Shown: positions 16,461 through 25,065, numbered from the stretch's first letter. The stretch is DNA of 49,409 bases from Conexibacter sp. (GCA_025964325.1 JAOPZA010000008.1:1-49409), one strand, 5' to 3'. The notes: generated from the sequence alone by a model not told the origin. Program-made: numbers and translations.

Positions 16461-17636
16461 TCAGGCATTGATGCCGAGGAGGACCTGCAGCTTCAGCCAC
16501 AGCAGGTCGGCGACGTCGTAGAGGGCCGGGGTCGCCATCACGACCGCGATCAGCGCGAGGATCCCGACCGCGAGCAGCAGCAGCACCGGAGCGACCCCCG
16601 GCTGCGGACGGTAGAGCCGGCTCACGCCCTTCGCGTCGACGAGGATCTCCCCGATCCGCAGGCGCGTCAGGAAGGTCGAGGCCATGCCGTTGCGGTTCTT
16701 GTCGAGGAACTCGACGAGGTTGAAGTGCGAGCCGACCGAGACGATCAGCTCGGCGCCCTTCTCGGCCGCGATCAGCATCGCGATGTCCTGGCTCGTCCCC
16801 GGCGCCGGCAGCAGCTTGTACGGCAGTCCGAGCGACTCGAGGCGCTGGCGCCCGGGCGCGCGGCCGTCGGGGTAGGCGTGCACGACGAGCTCGGCGCCGG
16901 AGCGCAGCGTCGCCTCGGTGGCCGAGTCCATGTCGCCGACGATCATGCTCGGGCGGAAGCCCTCCTCGAGCAACGCGTCGGCGCCGCCGTCGACGCCGAC
17001 GAGGACCGGCCGGACGTCGCGGATGTACGGCCGCAGCGCCTTCAGGTCGCGCTTGTGGTCGACGCCGCGCACGACGATCAGCACGGGCTTCTCGTGGAAG
17101 TCGGTCTCGAAGCGCGGCAGCTCGAGCTTGCCGGAGAGCAGGTCGCGCTCCTGGATCATGTACTGGACGGTGTTGGCGGCGAACGCCTCGAGCGCCTCGC
17201 CGATCTCCTCGCGGCGCTGCTCGGTCTGCGCCTGCACATGGGCCGGCTCCTGCGCCACGCCGCTCGCCACCAGCACGCCGCGCCGCCACACCTCGCCGCC
17301 GCGCAGGACGATCGGATCGCCGTCGTGCAGCGTGTCGAACAGATCGGCGTCAGGCGCGTCGACCAGGTGGATGCCGGCCTGCACGACCAGCAGCGGCCCC
17401 ATGTTCGGGTAGCCGCCGCTCGAGGACGCCTTGCAGTTGACGACGCCGACGACCCCACACGCGACGAGGTCCTCGCCCGAGACGCGGTCGAGATCGAGGT
17501 GGTCGATGATCGCGATCTCGCCGGGGCGCAGGCGCTTGACGAGCAGCTTCGTCCGCTTGCCGAGCCGGGCGATGCCGGCGACCTCGCGCGCGGCCCCGCC
17601 GTCCGCCGACGACGCGGTGGTGGAAGAGACGGCCAC
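16461..17636 (-). CDS. steA: SteA-like protein (thiamine pyrophosphokinase-like domain)
   Basis: A protein of 391 residues related to mycobacterial Rv1697 and Corynebacterium SteA, which localises to the division septum with SteB. Visible parts: an N-terminal region (GEIAIIDHLDLDRVSGEDLV), a thiamine-pyrophosphokinase-like fold (VGVDGGADALLEEGFRPSMI followed by VGDMDSAT), and a C-terminal transmembrane helix (VLLLLAVGILALIAVVM). Start GTG at 17636 lies 10 nt after TAGACT with no Shine-Dalgarno. It is separated from recN by a 115-base gap holding two strong hairpins. Confidence 0.88.
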   Translation of the reverse strand: MAVSSTTASSADGGAAREVAGIARLGKRTKLLVKRLRPGEIAIIDHLDLDRVSGEDLVACGVVGVVNCKASSSGGYPNMGPLLVVQAGIHLVDAPDADLFDTLHDGDPIVLRGGEVWRRGVLVASGVAQEPAHVQAQTEQRREEIGEALEAFAANTVQYMIQERDLLSGKLELPRFETDFHEKPVLIVVRGVDHKRDLKALRPYIRDVRPVLVGVDGGADALLEEGFRPSMIVGDMDSATEATLRSGAELVVHAYPDGRAPGRQRLESLGLPYKLLPAPGTSQDIAMLIAAEKGAELIVSVGSHFNLVEFLDKNRNGMASTFLTRLRIGEILVDAKGVSRLYRPQPGVAPVLLLLAVGILALIAVVMATPALYDVADLLWLKLQVLLGINA

Positions 17637-17646
17637 TGGGCAGTCC

Positions 17647-17652
17647 AGTCTA
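17647..17652 (-). promoter_or_regulatory. Probable -10 element of steA
   Basis: TAGACT on the minus strand, 10 nt before the GTG at 17636. The same hexamer precedes alaS by 9 nt. The steA-steB pair could therefore be transcribed apart from recN. Confidence 0.5.
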
Positions 17653-17654
17653 CG

Positions 17655-17707
17655 CGGATCGGCCTGGCGGCCGATCCGGTCGGGAGTTGGCCTGGCGGCC
17701 AACTCCC
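17655..17707. repeat. Paired hairpins between recN and steA
   Basis: CGGATCGGCC/GGCCGATCCG (17655-17678) and GGGAGTTGGCC/GGCCAACTCCC (17682-17707) are perfect inverted repeats, both with a TGGC loop. No T-run follows, so they are not classical intrinsic terminators. They lie just upstream of the steA -10 element and resemble the hairpins at 7600 and 12631 in loop and closing pairs. Confidence 0.85.
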
Positions 17708-17750
17708 AGGTGGTCGAGGAGCGGACCCGCGACCGCACGCAGCTCCGCCG

Positions 17751-19424
17751 TTAGGCCGCTCTGAGCAGCTCCTTCGCGTGCTGGCGGGCCGCGCGGTCGG
17801 TCTCGTCGGCGCCGAGCATCCGCACCAGCTCGCCGAGCACGGCCTCGCCGCTGCCGAGGGCGGCGACGGTCGTCGTCGCCGTCTCGCCGGAGCCGTCCTT
17901 CGCGATCCGGAAGTGGCGGTCCGCGTGCGCGGCGACCTGCGGCAGGTGGGTGATGCAGAGGACCTGACGACCGGCCGCGAGCGCGCGCAGCTGCGAGCCG
18001 ACGGCATTCGCGGTGCGGCCGCCGATGCCGGCGTCGACCTCGTCGAAGACGAGCAGCCCGGCGCCGGCCTCGACGTCGGCGTTGGCGACGCCGAGCAGCG
18101 CCAGCATCACGCGCGAGAGCTCGCCACCGGACGCGATCTCTCTCAGCGGACCGGCGGGGACGCCGGGGTTGGCGGCGATCAGCAGCTCGACGGTGTCGGC
18201 GCCCGTCGCGCCCGGCTCGTCGCGCTCGCCGAGCGCGACCTCGAAGCTCGCGCCCGCCATCGCCAGCTCGGCGAGCCGCTCGCGCACCGCTTCCGAGAGG
18301 CCGGGCGCGGCCGCCGCGCGGGCGCCGCGCAGCTCGCCGGCGACGGCAGCGAGCCGCTCGCGTGCGGCGGCCAGCTCCGCGGTCGCCTGCTCGAGCGCGG
18401 CCTCGGCGCCGGTCAGCTCGTCGCGCCGCGCGCGGCACTCCTCCGCGTGCGCGAGCACGGCGGCGACCGTCCCGCCGTGCTTGCGCTCGAGCCGCGCGAA
18501 GGCCGCCAGCCGCTCCTCGACCTCGTCGAGACGGCCCGGCTCGGCCTCGATCCCCTGCTCGTAGCCGCGCAGCTCGGTCGCGAGGTCGTCGGCCTCGAGC
18601 GCCAGCGCGCGGTAGCGCTCGGCGAGCTCGTCGAGCTGCGGGTCGACGCCGGCGACGGCGTCGAAGTCGCGCCCACCGCTCGCCAGCAGCAGGCTCGCAC
18701 CGGCCTCGCCGCTCTCCGGCACGAGCCCCTCGGCCGCGCCGAGCGCGGCCGCTCGCAGCCCCTCGAGGTGCCGCAGCCGGTCGCGCTCGCGCTCGAGGTC
18801 GCGCTGCTCGGCCTCGCTCGGATCGACCTCCTCGATCTCCCGCAGCTCGAACTCGAGCAGGTCGAGCTCGCGCTCGCGTGCGCCGCCGATCGCTCCCAGC
18901 TCCTCGGCCCGGCGCACGAGCGCCCGCACCTCGGCGTTCGCCTCGGCGGCGGCGACGCGACGCGCGCGTTGCCCGGGCCCGCAGAAGCCGTCGAGGATCT
19001 CGAGCTGGGCGGAGGCGAGCGTCAGTCGGCGATGCTCGTGCTGGCCGTAGAAGGCGAGCAGCCGGCCGCCGATCTCGCGCAGGTCCCCGACCGTCGCCGA
19101 GCGGCCGTTGAGATACGCGCGCGTGCGGCCGTCGGGCCACACGCGGCGCGCGAGCACGATCTCCTCGGCGTCCTGCGGGAGCCGGTCGGCGAGCAGCGGG
19201 CGCAGTCGCTCGACGTAGTCGAAGACGCCCTCGACGTAGGCCTCGGCCGCGCCGGGGCGGACGATCCCGCTGCGCGCCTTGCCGCCCAGCAGCAGGTCGA
19301 GCGCGTGGGCGAGCATCGTCTTGCCCGCGCCCGTCTCGCCCGTCAGCACGTTCAGGCCCGCACCGAGGCGCAGCTCGGCGCGTTCGATCAGCAGCAGGTT
19401 CTCGACGCGCAGCTCGTGAAGCAC
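17751..19424 (-). CDS. recN: DNA repair protein RecN
   Basis: SMC-like ATPase acting in double-strand break repair. It has 557 residues: Walker A GETGAGKT (29-36) after the typical opening LRVENLLLIERAEL, long coiled-coil arms with many Ala/Glu/Arg, an ABC signature (LREIASGGELSRVMLAL), Walker B (LLVFDEVDAGIGG) and the late ITHLPQVAAHAD motif. Start is GTG at 19424, 7 nt after a TACACC hexamer. It follows nadK with a short gap in the conserved tlyA-nadK-recN order. Confidence 0.97.
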   Translation of the reverse strand: MLHELRVENLLLIERAELRLGAGLNVLTGETGAGKTMLAHALDLLLGGKARSGIVRPGAAEAYVEGVFDYVERLRPLLADRLPQDAEEIVLARRVWPDGRTRAYLNGRSATVGDLREIGGRLLAFYGQHEHRRLTLASAQLEILDGFCGPGQRARRVAAAEANAEVRALVRRAEELGAIGGARERELDLLEFELREIEEVDPSEAEQRDLERERDRLRHLEGLRAAALGAAEGLVPESGEAGASLLLASGGRDFDAVAGVDPQLDELAERYRALALEADDLATELRGYEQGIEAEPGRLDEVEERLAAFARLERKHGGTVAAVLAHAEECRARRDELTGAEAALEQATAELAAARERLAAVAGELRGARAAAAPGLSEAVRERLAELAMAGASFEVALGERDEPGATGADTVELLIAANPGVPAGPLREIASGGELSRVMLALLGVANADVEAGAGLLVFDEVDAGIGGRTANAVGSQLRALAAGRQVLCITHLPQVAAHADRHFRIAKDGSGETATTTVAALGSGEAVLGELVRMLGADETDRAARQHAKELLRAA

Positions 19425-19467
19425 GCCCGCAGGTGTAGCACCCGCCGCCGACAGATCCGGCCGTCCG

Positions 19468-20340
19468 TCACATCGTGTTGACGAGCCGTCCGAACTTCTC
19501 CCGCAAACGGTGGTAGAAGCTGGCGCCGTAGCTCTGTGCGAGGGTGCCGACGCCGGGTCTGAAGCGCGCCGACAGCGCCCCGCCCTCGGCGAGCTCGCAG
19601 ACCGGACGGCCGTCGACGCTGACGTCGACCGGCTCCTCCTCCGAGCGGTTGTGGACGGTGATCGCGTCCTGCGGCGCGACGACGAGCGAGCGTGCCGTCA
19701 ACGAGTGCGGCGCGATGAAGGAGACCGCGTAGCCCTCCACGCCCCATGCCATGACGGGGCCGCCGTTGGCGAGGTTGTAGCCCGTCGAGCCGGCCGGCGT
19801 GGCGATCACGAGGCCGTCGCAGCGGACCCGCCCGACCTCCTCCTCGCCGACGTCGAAGGCGAGGTCGGCGACCCGCATCCCCTTCTGGCGGTGGAACGAC
19901 ACGTCGTTCATGGCGATCCACGTCTCGCCGCTGAGGGTGACCTCGATGCCCGGCAGGGAGAGCGTCTCGAAGTCGCCGCGGAAGGCGCGCTCGAGGCCCT
20001 CGCGGATGTTGTCGGGATCGATCGTCGCGAGGAAGCCGACCTCGCCGTAGTTGACGGCGAAGACCGGGACGCCGGTGTGGGCGTAGGCGCGCAGGGCGTG
20101 CAGGATCGTGCCGTCGCCGCCGAGCACGATGCAGAGATCGACGGCACGGTCGACGGGCGCGTCGACGACGATCCCCGGCTCCGGTCTCAGGCCGTGCTTG
20201 CGCGTCTCCTCGGGCGAGAAGCGCAGCACGCTGCCGTGACGCGCCGCCACCTCGCGCAGCACCTGCAGCGCGGCGGCCGTCTCGCTCGAGCGGCGGTGCG
20301 TGAAGACGGTCGCGACCCGTACCGAGCGCGTGACGGTCAT
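19468..20340 (-). CDS. nadK: NAD kinase
   Basis: Phosphorylates NAD to NADP. It has 290 residues with the family motifs VLGGDGTILHALR (GGDG), NYGEVGFLATIDP, MNDVSFHRQKG (NE/D motif) and DGLVIATPAGSTGYNLANGG. A cytoplasmic housekeeping enzyme. ATG at 20340 overlaps the tlyA stop as ATGA, so the two are translationally coupled. Confidence 0.96.
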   Translation of the reverse strand: MTVTRSVRVATVFTHRRSSETAAALQVLREVAARHGSVLRFSPEETRKHGLRPEPGIVVDAPVDRAVDLCIVLGGDGTILHALRAYAHTGVPVFAVNYGEVGFLATIDPDNIREGLERAFRGDFETLSLPGIEVTLSGETWIAMNDVSFHRQKGMRVADLAFDVGEEEVGRVRCDGLVIATPAGSTGYNLANGGPVMAWGVEGYAVSFIAPHSLTARSLVVAPQDAITVHNRSEEEPVDVSVDGRPVCELAEGGALSARFRPGVGTLAQSYGASFYHRLREKFGRLVNTM

Positions 20341-21131
20341 GCCGGCTCGGCCTCGCGCGCGGCCGCCTCGAGGTCGGCGACGCCGGGGCGCGCGCCCTCC
20401 GCGAGCCAGACGAAGCTCTCGCGGTTGCCCTTCGGGCCGGGCAGGCCGGAGGACGCGAACCCGAGGACCGCGGCTCCGAGCGCCTGGGCCGCCGCGCCGG
20501 CGGCGACGAGCGCCGAGCGCCGCTCGGCCGGATCGCGCACGACCCCACCCTTGCCGACGCGCTCGCGCCCGACCTCGAACTGCGGCTTCACGAGCGCGAG
20601 GCAGTCGAAGCGCTCGGCCGTGCAGGCGAGCACCGCCGGCAGCACCTTCGCGAGCGAGATGAACGAGACGTCGATCACGACGAGGTCCGGAGCGTACGGC
20701 AGCTCGCCCGGATCGATCGCGCGGGCGTTGCGACGCTCGAGCACCGTCACGCGTTCGTCGTTGCGGATGCGCCAGTGCAGCTCGCCGTAGGCGACGTCCA
20801 GCGCGATCACGTGCGGCGCCCCGCGCTGCAGCAGGCAGTCGGTGAAGCCGCCGGTCGAGGCGCCGACGTCGAGCGCGCGGCGCCCGCCGACGTCGAGGCC
20901 GAACGCGTCGAGCGCGTTCGCCAGCTTGGTCCCCCCGCGGGAGACGAAATCGGGCGCCCGCGCGACGTCGAGCTCGACGTCGCTGTCGACCATCTGGCCG
21001 GGCTTCTGCGCGCGGACGCGGTTGGCGCCGATCAGCACGTCGCCCGCCAGCACGGACGCGGCAGCCCGCGTTCGAGAGTCGAAGACGCCCCGCTCCGCGA
21101 GCAGCGTGTCGAGTCGCATCTTCGTCGTCAC
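20337..21131 (-). CDS. tlyA: TlyA family rRNA 2'-O-methyltransferase
   Basis: SAM-dependent ribose methyltransferase of ribosomal RNA; in mycobacteria TlyA methylates 16S C1409 and 23S C1920. It has about 264 residues: an N-terminal S4 RNA-binding domain (MRLDTLLAERGVFDSRTRAA...LVGDV-like region) and an FtsJ-type methyltransferase domain (ALDVGASTGGFTDCLLQRGA, APDLVVIDVSFISLAKVLP, ALVKPQFEVGR). Start GTG at 21131 is 8 nt after TAGCGT; ATG at 21119 is the alternative. It leads the long minus-strand block ending at mutM. Confidence 0.93.
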   Translation of the reverse strand: MTTKMRLDTLLAERGVFDSRTRAAASVLAGDVLIGANRVRAQKPGQMVDSDVELDVARAPDFVSRGGTKLANALDAFGLDVGGRRALDVGASTGGFTDCLLQRGAPHVIALDVAYGELHWRIRNDERVTVLERRNARAIDPGELPYAPDLVVIDVSFISLAKVLPAVLACTAERFDCLALVKPQFEVGRERVGKGGVVRDPAERRSALVAAGAAAQALGAAVLGFASSGLPGPKGNRESFVWLAEGARPGVADLEAAAREAEPA

Positions 21132-21139
21132 CGGCGAGA

Positions 21140-21145
21140 ACGCTA
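21140..21145 (-). promoter_or_regulatory. Possible -10 element of tlyA
   Basis: TAGCGT on the minus strand, 8 nt before the GTG at 21131. It fits the TAnnnT-spacer-start pattern of the window but is a weak hexamer. Confidence 0.35.
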
Positions 21146-21223
21146 CCGGGCCGGCGTGGGAAGGACGCAACCGGTTCGTAACGGGCGCACTATCACAATG
21201 CGGAGCAACAGTGTCGTCAGCTC

Positions 21224-21239
21224 TGTGAGGCAGCTCACA
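21224..21239. promoter_or_regulatory. Perfect Crp-type palindrome
   Basis: TGTGAGGCAGCTCACA matches TGTGA-N6-TCACA, the consensus of Crp and related Crp/Fnr-family regulators, with no mismatch. It lies between divergent tlyA (start 21131) and a small ORF at 21265, and about 430 bases before the GH6 gene. A cAMP-responsive regulator is the natural candidate, but none is encoded in the window. Confidence 0.7.
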
Positions 21240-21264
21240 CATTTTCCACGAGAAAGGGCGCACC

Positions 21265-21450
21265 ATGGTTCAGGCAATGACCGCGCTCCGGCCCATCTCC
21301 CTCCCACTCCACGGTGCGATCGCCGGCGACGCCGCCACATCGCTCGCCCTCGGCGCGGTCGGAGTGGCGCAGCTCGGCTCAACGCCTCGACGCGCTACAG
21401 CGCGCGGGCGGCATAAGACTTCCCCCACCGATCACAGCATCACCACATAG
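21265..21450 (+). CDS. Possible small protein (61 aa), unknown
   Basis: ATG at 21265 is preceded by AGAAAGGG with a 5-6-base gap, one of the better Shine-Dalgarno matches in the window. It is followed by an intrinsic terminator 20 bases past the stop, so a discrete transcript is likely. The peptide (start MVQAMTALRPISLPLHGAIA) has a mildly hydrophobic middle and a basic C-terminus, with no motif I recognise. It may instead be a non-coding RNA or leader. The upstream Crp-type site suggests regulation. Confidence 0.4.
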   Translation: MVQAMTALRPISLPLHGAIAGDAATSLALGAVGVAQLGSTPRRATARGRHKTSPTDHSITT

Positions 21451-21469
21451 ACACATCTCTCCTCCCGGG

Positions 21470-21500
21470 AAACGGCTCGCTTCGGCGGGCCGTTTCTCTT
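21470..21500 (+). terminator. Intrinsic terminator with TTCG loop
   Basis: AAACGGC-T-CGC, loop TTCG, GCG-G-GCCGTTT (21470-21495), followed by CTCTTT. This is the clearest Rho-independent terminator in the window and would end the small transcript starting near the Crp-type palindrome. Confidence 0.8.
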
Positions 21501-21665
21501 TAAGTGGCACGGCATGACGCCGAGCCGCCCGCGGCGGCCGACGTCAGCAAGCGCACGGACTCGTACAAACGTCCAGAGTGCGCCCTCAACTGACCTGAGC
21601 ATTCGGCCGATAGCGGAGGAACAGGCACGAAGCCTCGTCCACGTCCCCGGCCCCTCTCCCTCTCT

Positions 21666-23078
21666 ATGCGAACGAAGGTCCTCCATCTTGGGCTGCTCGC
21701 GCTCGGCGCGCTGCTCCTCTCACCTGCCGTCGCCTCCGCGGCGCCCGGCACCGTCCAGCTCGCCTCGAGCAGCTTCAGCGTCGGCGAAGGCGACGGCAAC
21801 GCGGTGATCACGGTCACGCGCAGCGACGCGCGTACGACCGGCGAGATCCGCTACGGCGTCAACCATCTCACCGCGCAGCAGTACCAGGACTACAAGCCGG
21901 TCGGCGGCCGCATCGACTTCGCCGCCGGGCAGACGACGGCGACGTTCGACGTGCCGATCGTCGACGACAGCAACGTCGAACCGAGCGAGACCATCCACAT
22001 CCACCTCTACGGCGCCCATCCGATGGCGCTCGGCTCGCCGACCGAGGGGACGCTCACGATCAACGACAACGACGCGATCGCGACGGTCCGCGACGCGCTC
22101 AACCCGCTCGCGCTGAACCCGCCGCCGCCCGCCACCAACCCGTTGCTGGGCGCCCGCTTCTACGTCGACACGAACGACAACCTCGCCGGCAAGGTCGCGC
22201 ACCAGATCCGGAGCAAGAAGGCGGGCTCGGCCCGGATGCTGTCGGTGATCGCCGACCAGCCCGAGTCGAAGCGCTTCGGCACCTGGACGCAGGACGCGCA
22301 GCACGACGTCGCCAAGTACCTGGCGAAGGCCGCCGGGCGCGAGCCCGGAGCGGTGCCGCTGCTGGCGACGTACCGCCTCCAGCACCTGCGCTGCGGCGGC
22401 GTGACCGATACGCCCGCCCAGATCGCCGCCTACAAGCGCTGGTACGAGCAGTTCGCCCAGGGCATCGGCAACCACGACGCCGTCGTCTTCCTCGAGATCG
22501 ACGGCCTGATCACGGCGAAGTGCAACTCCGCGCAGGGCCTCAGGATCCGCGTCGACGAGCTGCGCTCGGCGATCGACACGCTCTCGAGAGCTCCGCACGC
22601 CGTCGTCTACGTCGACGCCGGAGCGGCCGATGCGGGCCAGGCGTCGTACATGGCCCACCTGCTGCGCAGCGTCGGCGTCTCGAAGATCCAGGGCTTCTTC
22701 ACGAACTCGACGCACTACGACTGGACCGGCAACGAGATCGCCTACGGCCGCAAGCTCTCGAGCTTGACCGGCGGCAAGCACTTCGTCGTCAACACGGCCG
22801 TCAACGGCCGCGGTCCGCTGCGCCCCAAGAGCCGCGTCAAGAACGGCAACGAGGTGCGCTGCAACCCCTCCGGGCGGGGGCTCGGGCCGAAGCCGACGGC
22901 GAACGTGACGGGTCGCTACGGCGGCCGCGGCCTCGACGGCCTCTTCTGGATCGGCAACCCCGGCCGCTCGACCGGCGAGTGCGGGCACGGCGATCCGCCG
23001 ACCGGCCAGTTCTTCCTCGACTACGCGCTGATGCTGATCAAGAACGCGGACTTCCGCATCCGCAGCGGACCGCAGTAG
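21666..23078 (+). CDS. Secreted Calx-beta/glycoside hydrolase family 6-like protein
   Basis: An exported protein of 470 residues. It has a signal peptide (residues 1-26, cut near ASA-APG), a Calx-beta domain (about 28-137, with VGEGDGNAVITVTR, DDSNVEPSETIHIHL and LTINDNDA), a Pro-rich linker, and a GH6 cellulase-like domain (about 163-465: VFLEIDG, VVYVDAG, GKHFVVNTAVNG, CNPSGRGLGPKPT). The general acid Asp279 and Asp317 are kept. The Arg-Asp-Cys motif is LRCGG (Asp replaced by Arg242), the WxK Lys is Gly430, and the GESDG segment is GRSTG (Asp to Thr436). A standard cellulase activity is therefore doubtful. No ribosome binding site is visible. Its insertion between dxs and tlyA breaks conserved synteny. 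Confidence 0.85.
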   Translation: MRTKVLHLGLLALGALLLSPAVASAAPGTVQLASSSFSVGEGDGNAVITVTRSDARTTGEIRYGVNHLTAQQYQDYKPVGGRIDFAAGQTTATFDVPIVDDSNVEPSETIHIHLYGAHPMALGSPTEGTLTINDNDAIATVRDALNPLALNPPPPATNPLLGARFYVDTNDNLAGKVAHQIRSKKAGSARMLSVIADQPESKRFGTWTQDAQHDVAKYLAKAAGREPGAVPLLATYRLQHLRCGGVTDTPAQIAAYKRWYEQFAQGIGNHDAVVFLEIDGLITAKCNSAQGLRIRVDELRSAIDTLSRAPHAVVYVDAGAADAGQASYMAHLLRSVGVSKIQGFFTNSTHYDWTGNEIAYGRKLSSLTGGKHFVVNTAVNGRGPLRPKSRVKNGNEVRCNPSGRGLGPKPTANVTGRYGGRGLDGLFWIGNPGRSTGECGHGDPPTGQFFLDYALMLIKNADFRIRSGPQ

Positions 23079-23103
23079 GACGGGCGCGGCGGCGCCTCGC
23101 CCG

Positions 23104-25065
23104 TCAGGCGGCGGTGGTGGGGCGCTTCGCGCCCTGCCCCACCGCGGCGGCGATCCGCTCGGCGATCCGCTCGCCGGTGAAGCCGACCTCCTCGTGCAGG
23201 AGGGCCGGCGAGCCGTGCGTGACGTAGCGGTCGGGCAGGCCGACCCGCAGGATCCGCGAGGCGAGGCCGCTGTCGGAGAGCGTCTCCCACACGGCCGAGC
23301 CGAAGCCGCCGGCGAGCACGCCCTCCTCCACCGTCACGAGCAGCTCGTGCTCGGCCTGCAGCTGCGCGATCAGCGGTGCGTCGAGCGGCTTCGCGAAGCG
23401 AGCGTCGGCGACCGTCGCGACGATCCCGTGGGCGGCGAGCAGATCGGCGGCCTCGAGCGCCTTCGCGACGCCGCTGCCGTAGCCGAGCAGCGCGACCCTG
23501 CCGTCGCCCTCGCGCAGGATCTCGCCCGTCCCGATCGGGATCTCGCGCGGCACGGGCGGCAACGGCACGCCGATCGCCTCGCCGCGCGGGTAGCGCAGCG
23601 CGACCGGACCCTCGTGACGGAGCGCCGTGCGCAGCATGTGGACGAGCATCGCCTCGTCGCGCGGCGCCATCAGCGTCATGTTCGGCAGTGGCCGCAGGTA
23701 GGCGATGTCGAAGACGCCGTGGTGCGTCGGGCCGTCGTCGCCGACGAGGCCGGCGCGGTCGAGCGCGAAGACGACGTCGAGGTTCTGCAGCGCGACGTCG
23801 TGGACGATCTGGTCGAAGGCCCGCTGCAGGAAGGTCGAGTAGATCGCGGCGACCGGCTTGGCGCCCTGGATCGCCAGCCCGGCGGCGAAGAGGATCGCCT
23901 GCTGCTCGGCGATGCCGACGTCGAAGTAGCGCTCCGGCAGCGCCTTCTGGAGGATGTCGAGGCCGGTGCCGGTGTTCATCGCCGCCGTGATGCCGACGAT
24001 CCGCTCGTCGCGGCGGCACTCGGCCAGCAGCGCGTCGCCGAACACCTTCGTGTACTGCGGCGGCTTCGGCGCCGCGGCGGCGCCGTTCGCAGGCGCCGGC
24101 CGCGACGGCGCGGGCGCGCCGTTCGCGATCGACTTGGGCTTCGCCGCGTGCCACTTCTCCATCCCCTCGAGCCCGCCGTCCTCCGCCGGCGCGAAGCCCT
24201 TGCCCTTGACGGTCGCGACGTGGACGACGACCGGGCGCCCGGCGGCGAGCGCCTCGCTCAACGCCTCGCGCAGCATCGGCACGTCGTGGCCGTCGATCAC
24301 GCCCATGTAGGCCCAGTCGAGCTCCTCCCAGAAGAGCCCGGGCGCCCAGAACGCCTTCAGCGACTCCTTCAGTTGCGGGCCGATCCGTTCGAAGCGCTCG
24401 CCGAGGCCGGCGGGCAGCTTCGTGAGGCCGTCCTCGACGCCCTCGCGCGCTCTCCACAGCTTCGGATGCAGCCGCATCCGGTTGAAGTAGCGCGACAGCG
24501 CGCCGACGTTCGGCGCGATCGACATCCCGTTGTCGTTCAGGACGACGACGATCGGCGTGCCGAGGCCGCCGGCCTGGTGGACGGCCTCGAAGGCGACGCC
24601 GCCCGTCATCGCGCCGTCGCCGATCACGGCGACGACCTTGCCGTCGACGCCCTGGCCGTGGCGCATCGCCTCTCTGATCCCGACCGCGTAGCCGATCGAG
24701 GTCGACGCATGGCCGGCGCCCATGATGTCGTGGTCGGACTCGTCGATCGAGCAGAACGGCGTCAGCCCGCCGTACTTGCGGATCGTCGCCAGCTCGTCGC
24801 GGCGGCCGGTCAGCACCTTGTGCGGATAGGCCTGGTGGCCGACGTCCCAGAGCACCTTGTCGCGCGGCGAGTCGAGCAGCGAGTGCAGCGCGACCGCCAG
24901 CTCGCAGGTGCCGAGGTTCGCGCCGAAGTGGCCGCCGACCTCCCCGACCGTGTCGATGATGTGCTCGCGCACCTCCTGCGCCAGCTGCTGCAGCTGCTCC
25001 TCGGAGAGGCCGTGCAGGTCGTGCGGGCCGTCGATCCGGGACAGCAGGGGTTGGTCGTGGCTCAT
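23104..25065 (-). CDS. dxs: 1-deoxy-D-xylulose-5-phosphate synthase
   Basis: First enzyme of the MEP isoprenoid pathway; condenses pyruvate and glyceraldehyde-3-phosphate using thiamine diphosphate. It has 653 residues: DVGHQAYPHKVLTGR, the TPP-binding VIGDGAMTGGVAFEA...LNDNGMS, the transketolase pyrimidine-binding domain (GIAEQQAILFAAGLA) and the C-terminal domain. An Ala/Pro-rich linker of about 30 residues (around 310-340) separates the first two domains. ATG at 25065 overlaps the ispA stop as ATGA, coupling two steps of isoprenoid synthesis. Confidence 0.97.
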   Translation of the reverse strand: MSHDQPLLSRIDGPHDLHGLSEEQLQQLAQEVREHIIDTVGEVGGHFGANLGTCELAVALHSLLDSPRDKVLWDVGHQAYPHKVLTGRRDELATIRKYGGLTPFCSIDESDHDIMGAGHASTSIGYAVGIREAMRHGQGVDGKVVAVIGDGAMTGGVAFEAVHQAGGLGTPIVVVLNDNGMSIAPNVGALSRYFNRMRLHPKLWRAREGVEDGLTKLPAGLGERFERIGPQLKESLKAFWAPGLFWEELDWAYMGVIDGHDVPMLREALSEALAAGRPVVVHVATVKGKGFAPAEDGGLEGMEKWHAAKPKSIANGAPAPSRPAPANGAAAAPKPPQYTKVFGDALLAECRRDERIVGITAAMNTGTGLDILQKALPERYFDVGIAEQQAILFAAGLAIQGAKPVAAIYSTFLQRAFDQIVHDVALQNLDVVFALDRAGLVGDDGPTHHGVFDIAYLRPLPNMTLMAPRDEAMLVHMLRTALRHEGPVALRYPRGEAIGVPLPPVPREIPIGTGEILREGDGRVALLGYGSGVAKALEAADLLAAHGIVATVADARFAKPLDAPLIAQLQAEHELLVTVEEGVLAGGFGSAVWETLSDSGLASRILRVGLPDRYVTHGSPALLHEEVGFTGERIAERIAAAVGQGAKRPTTAA

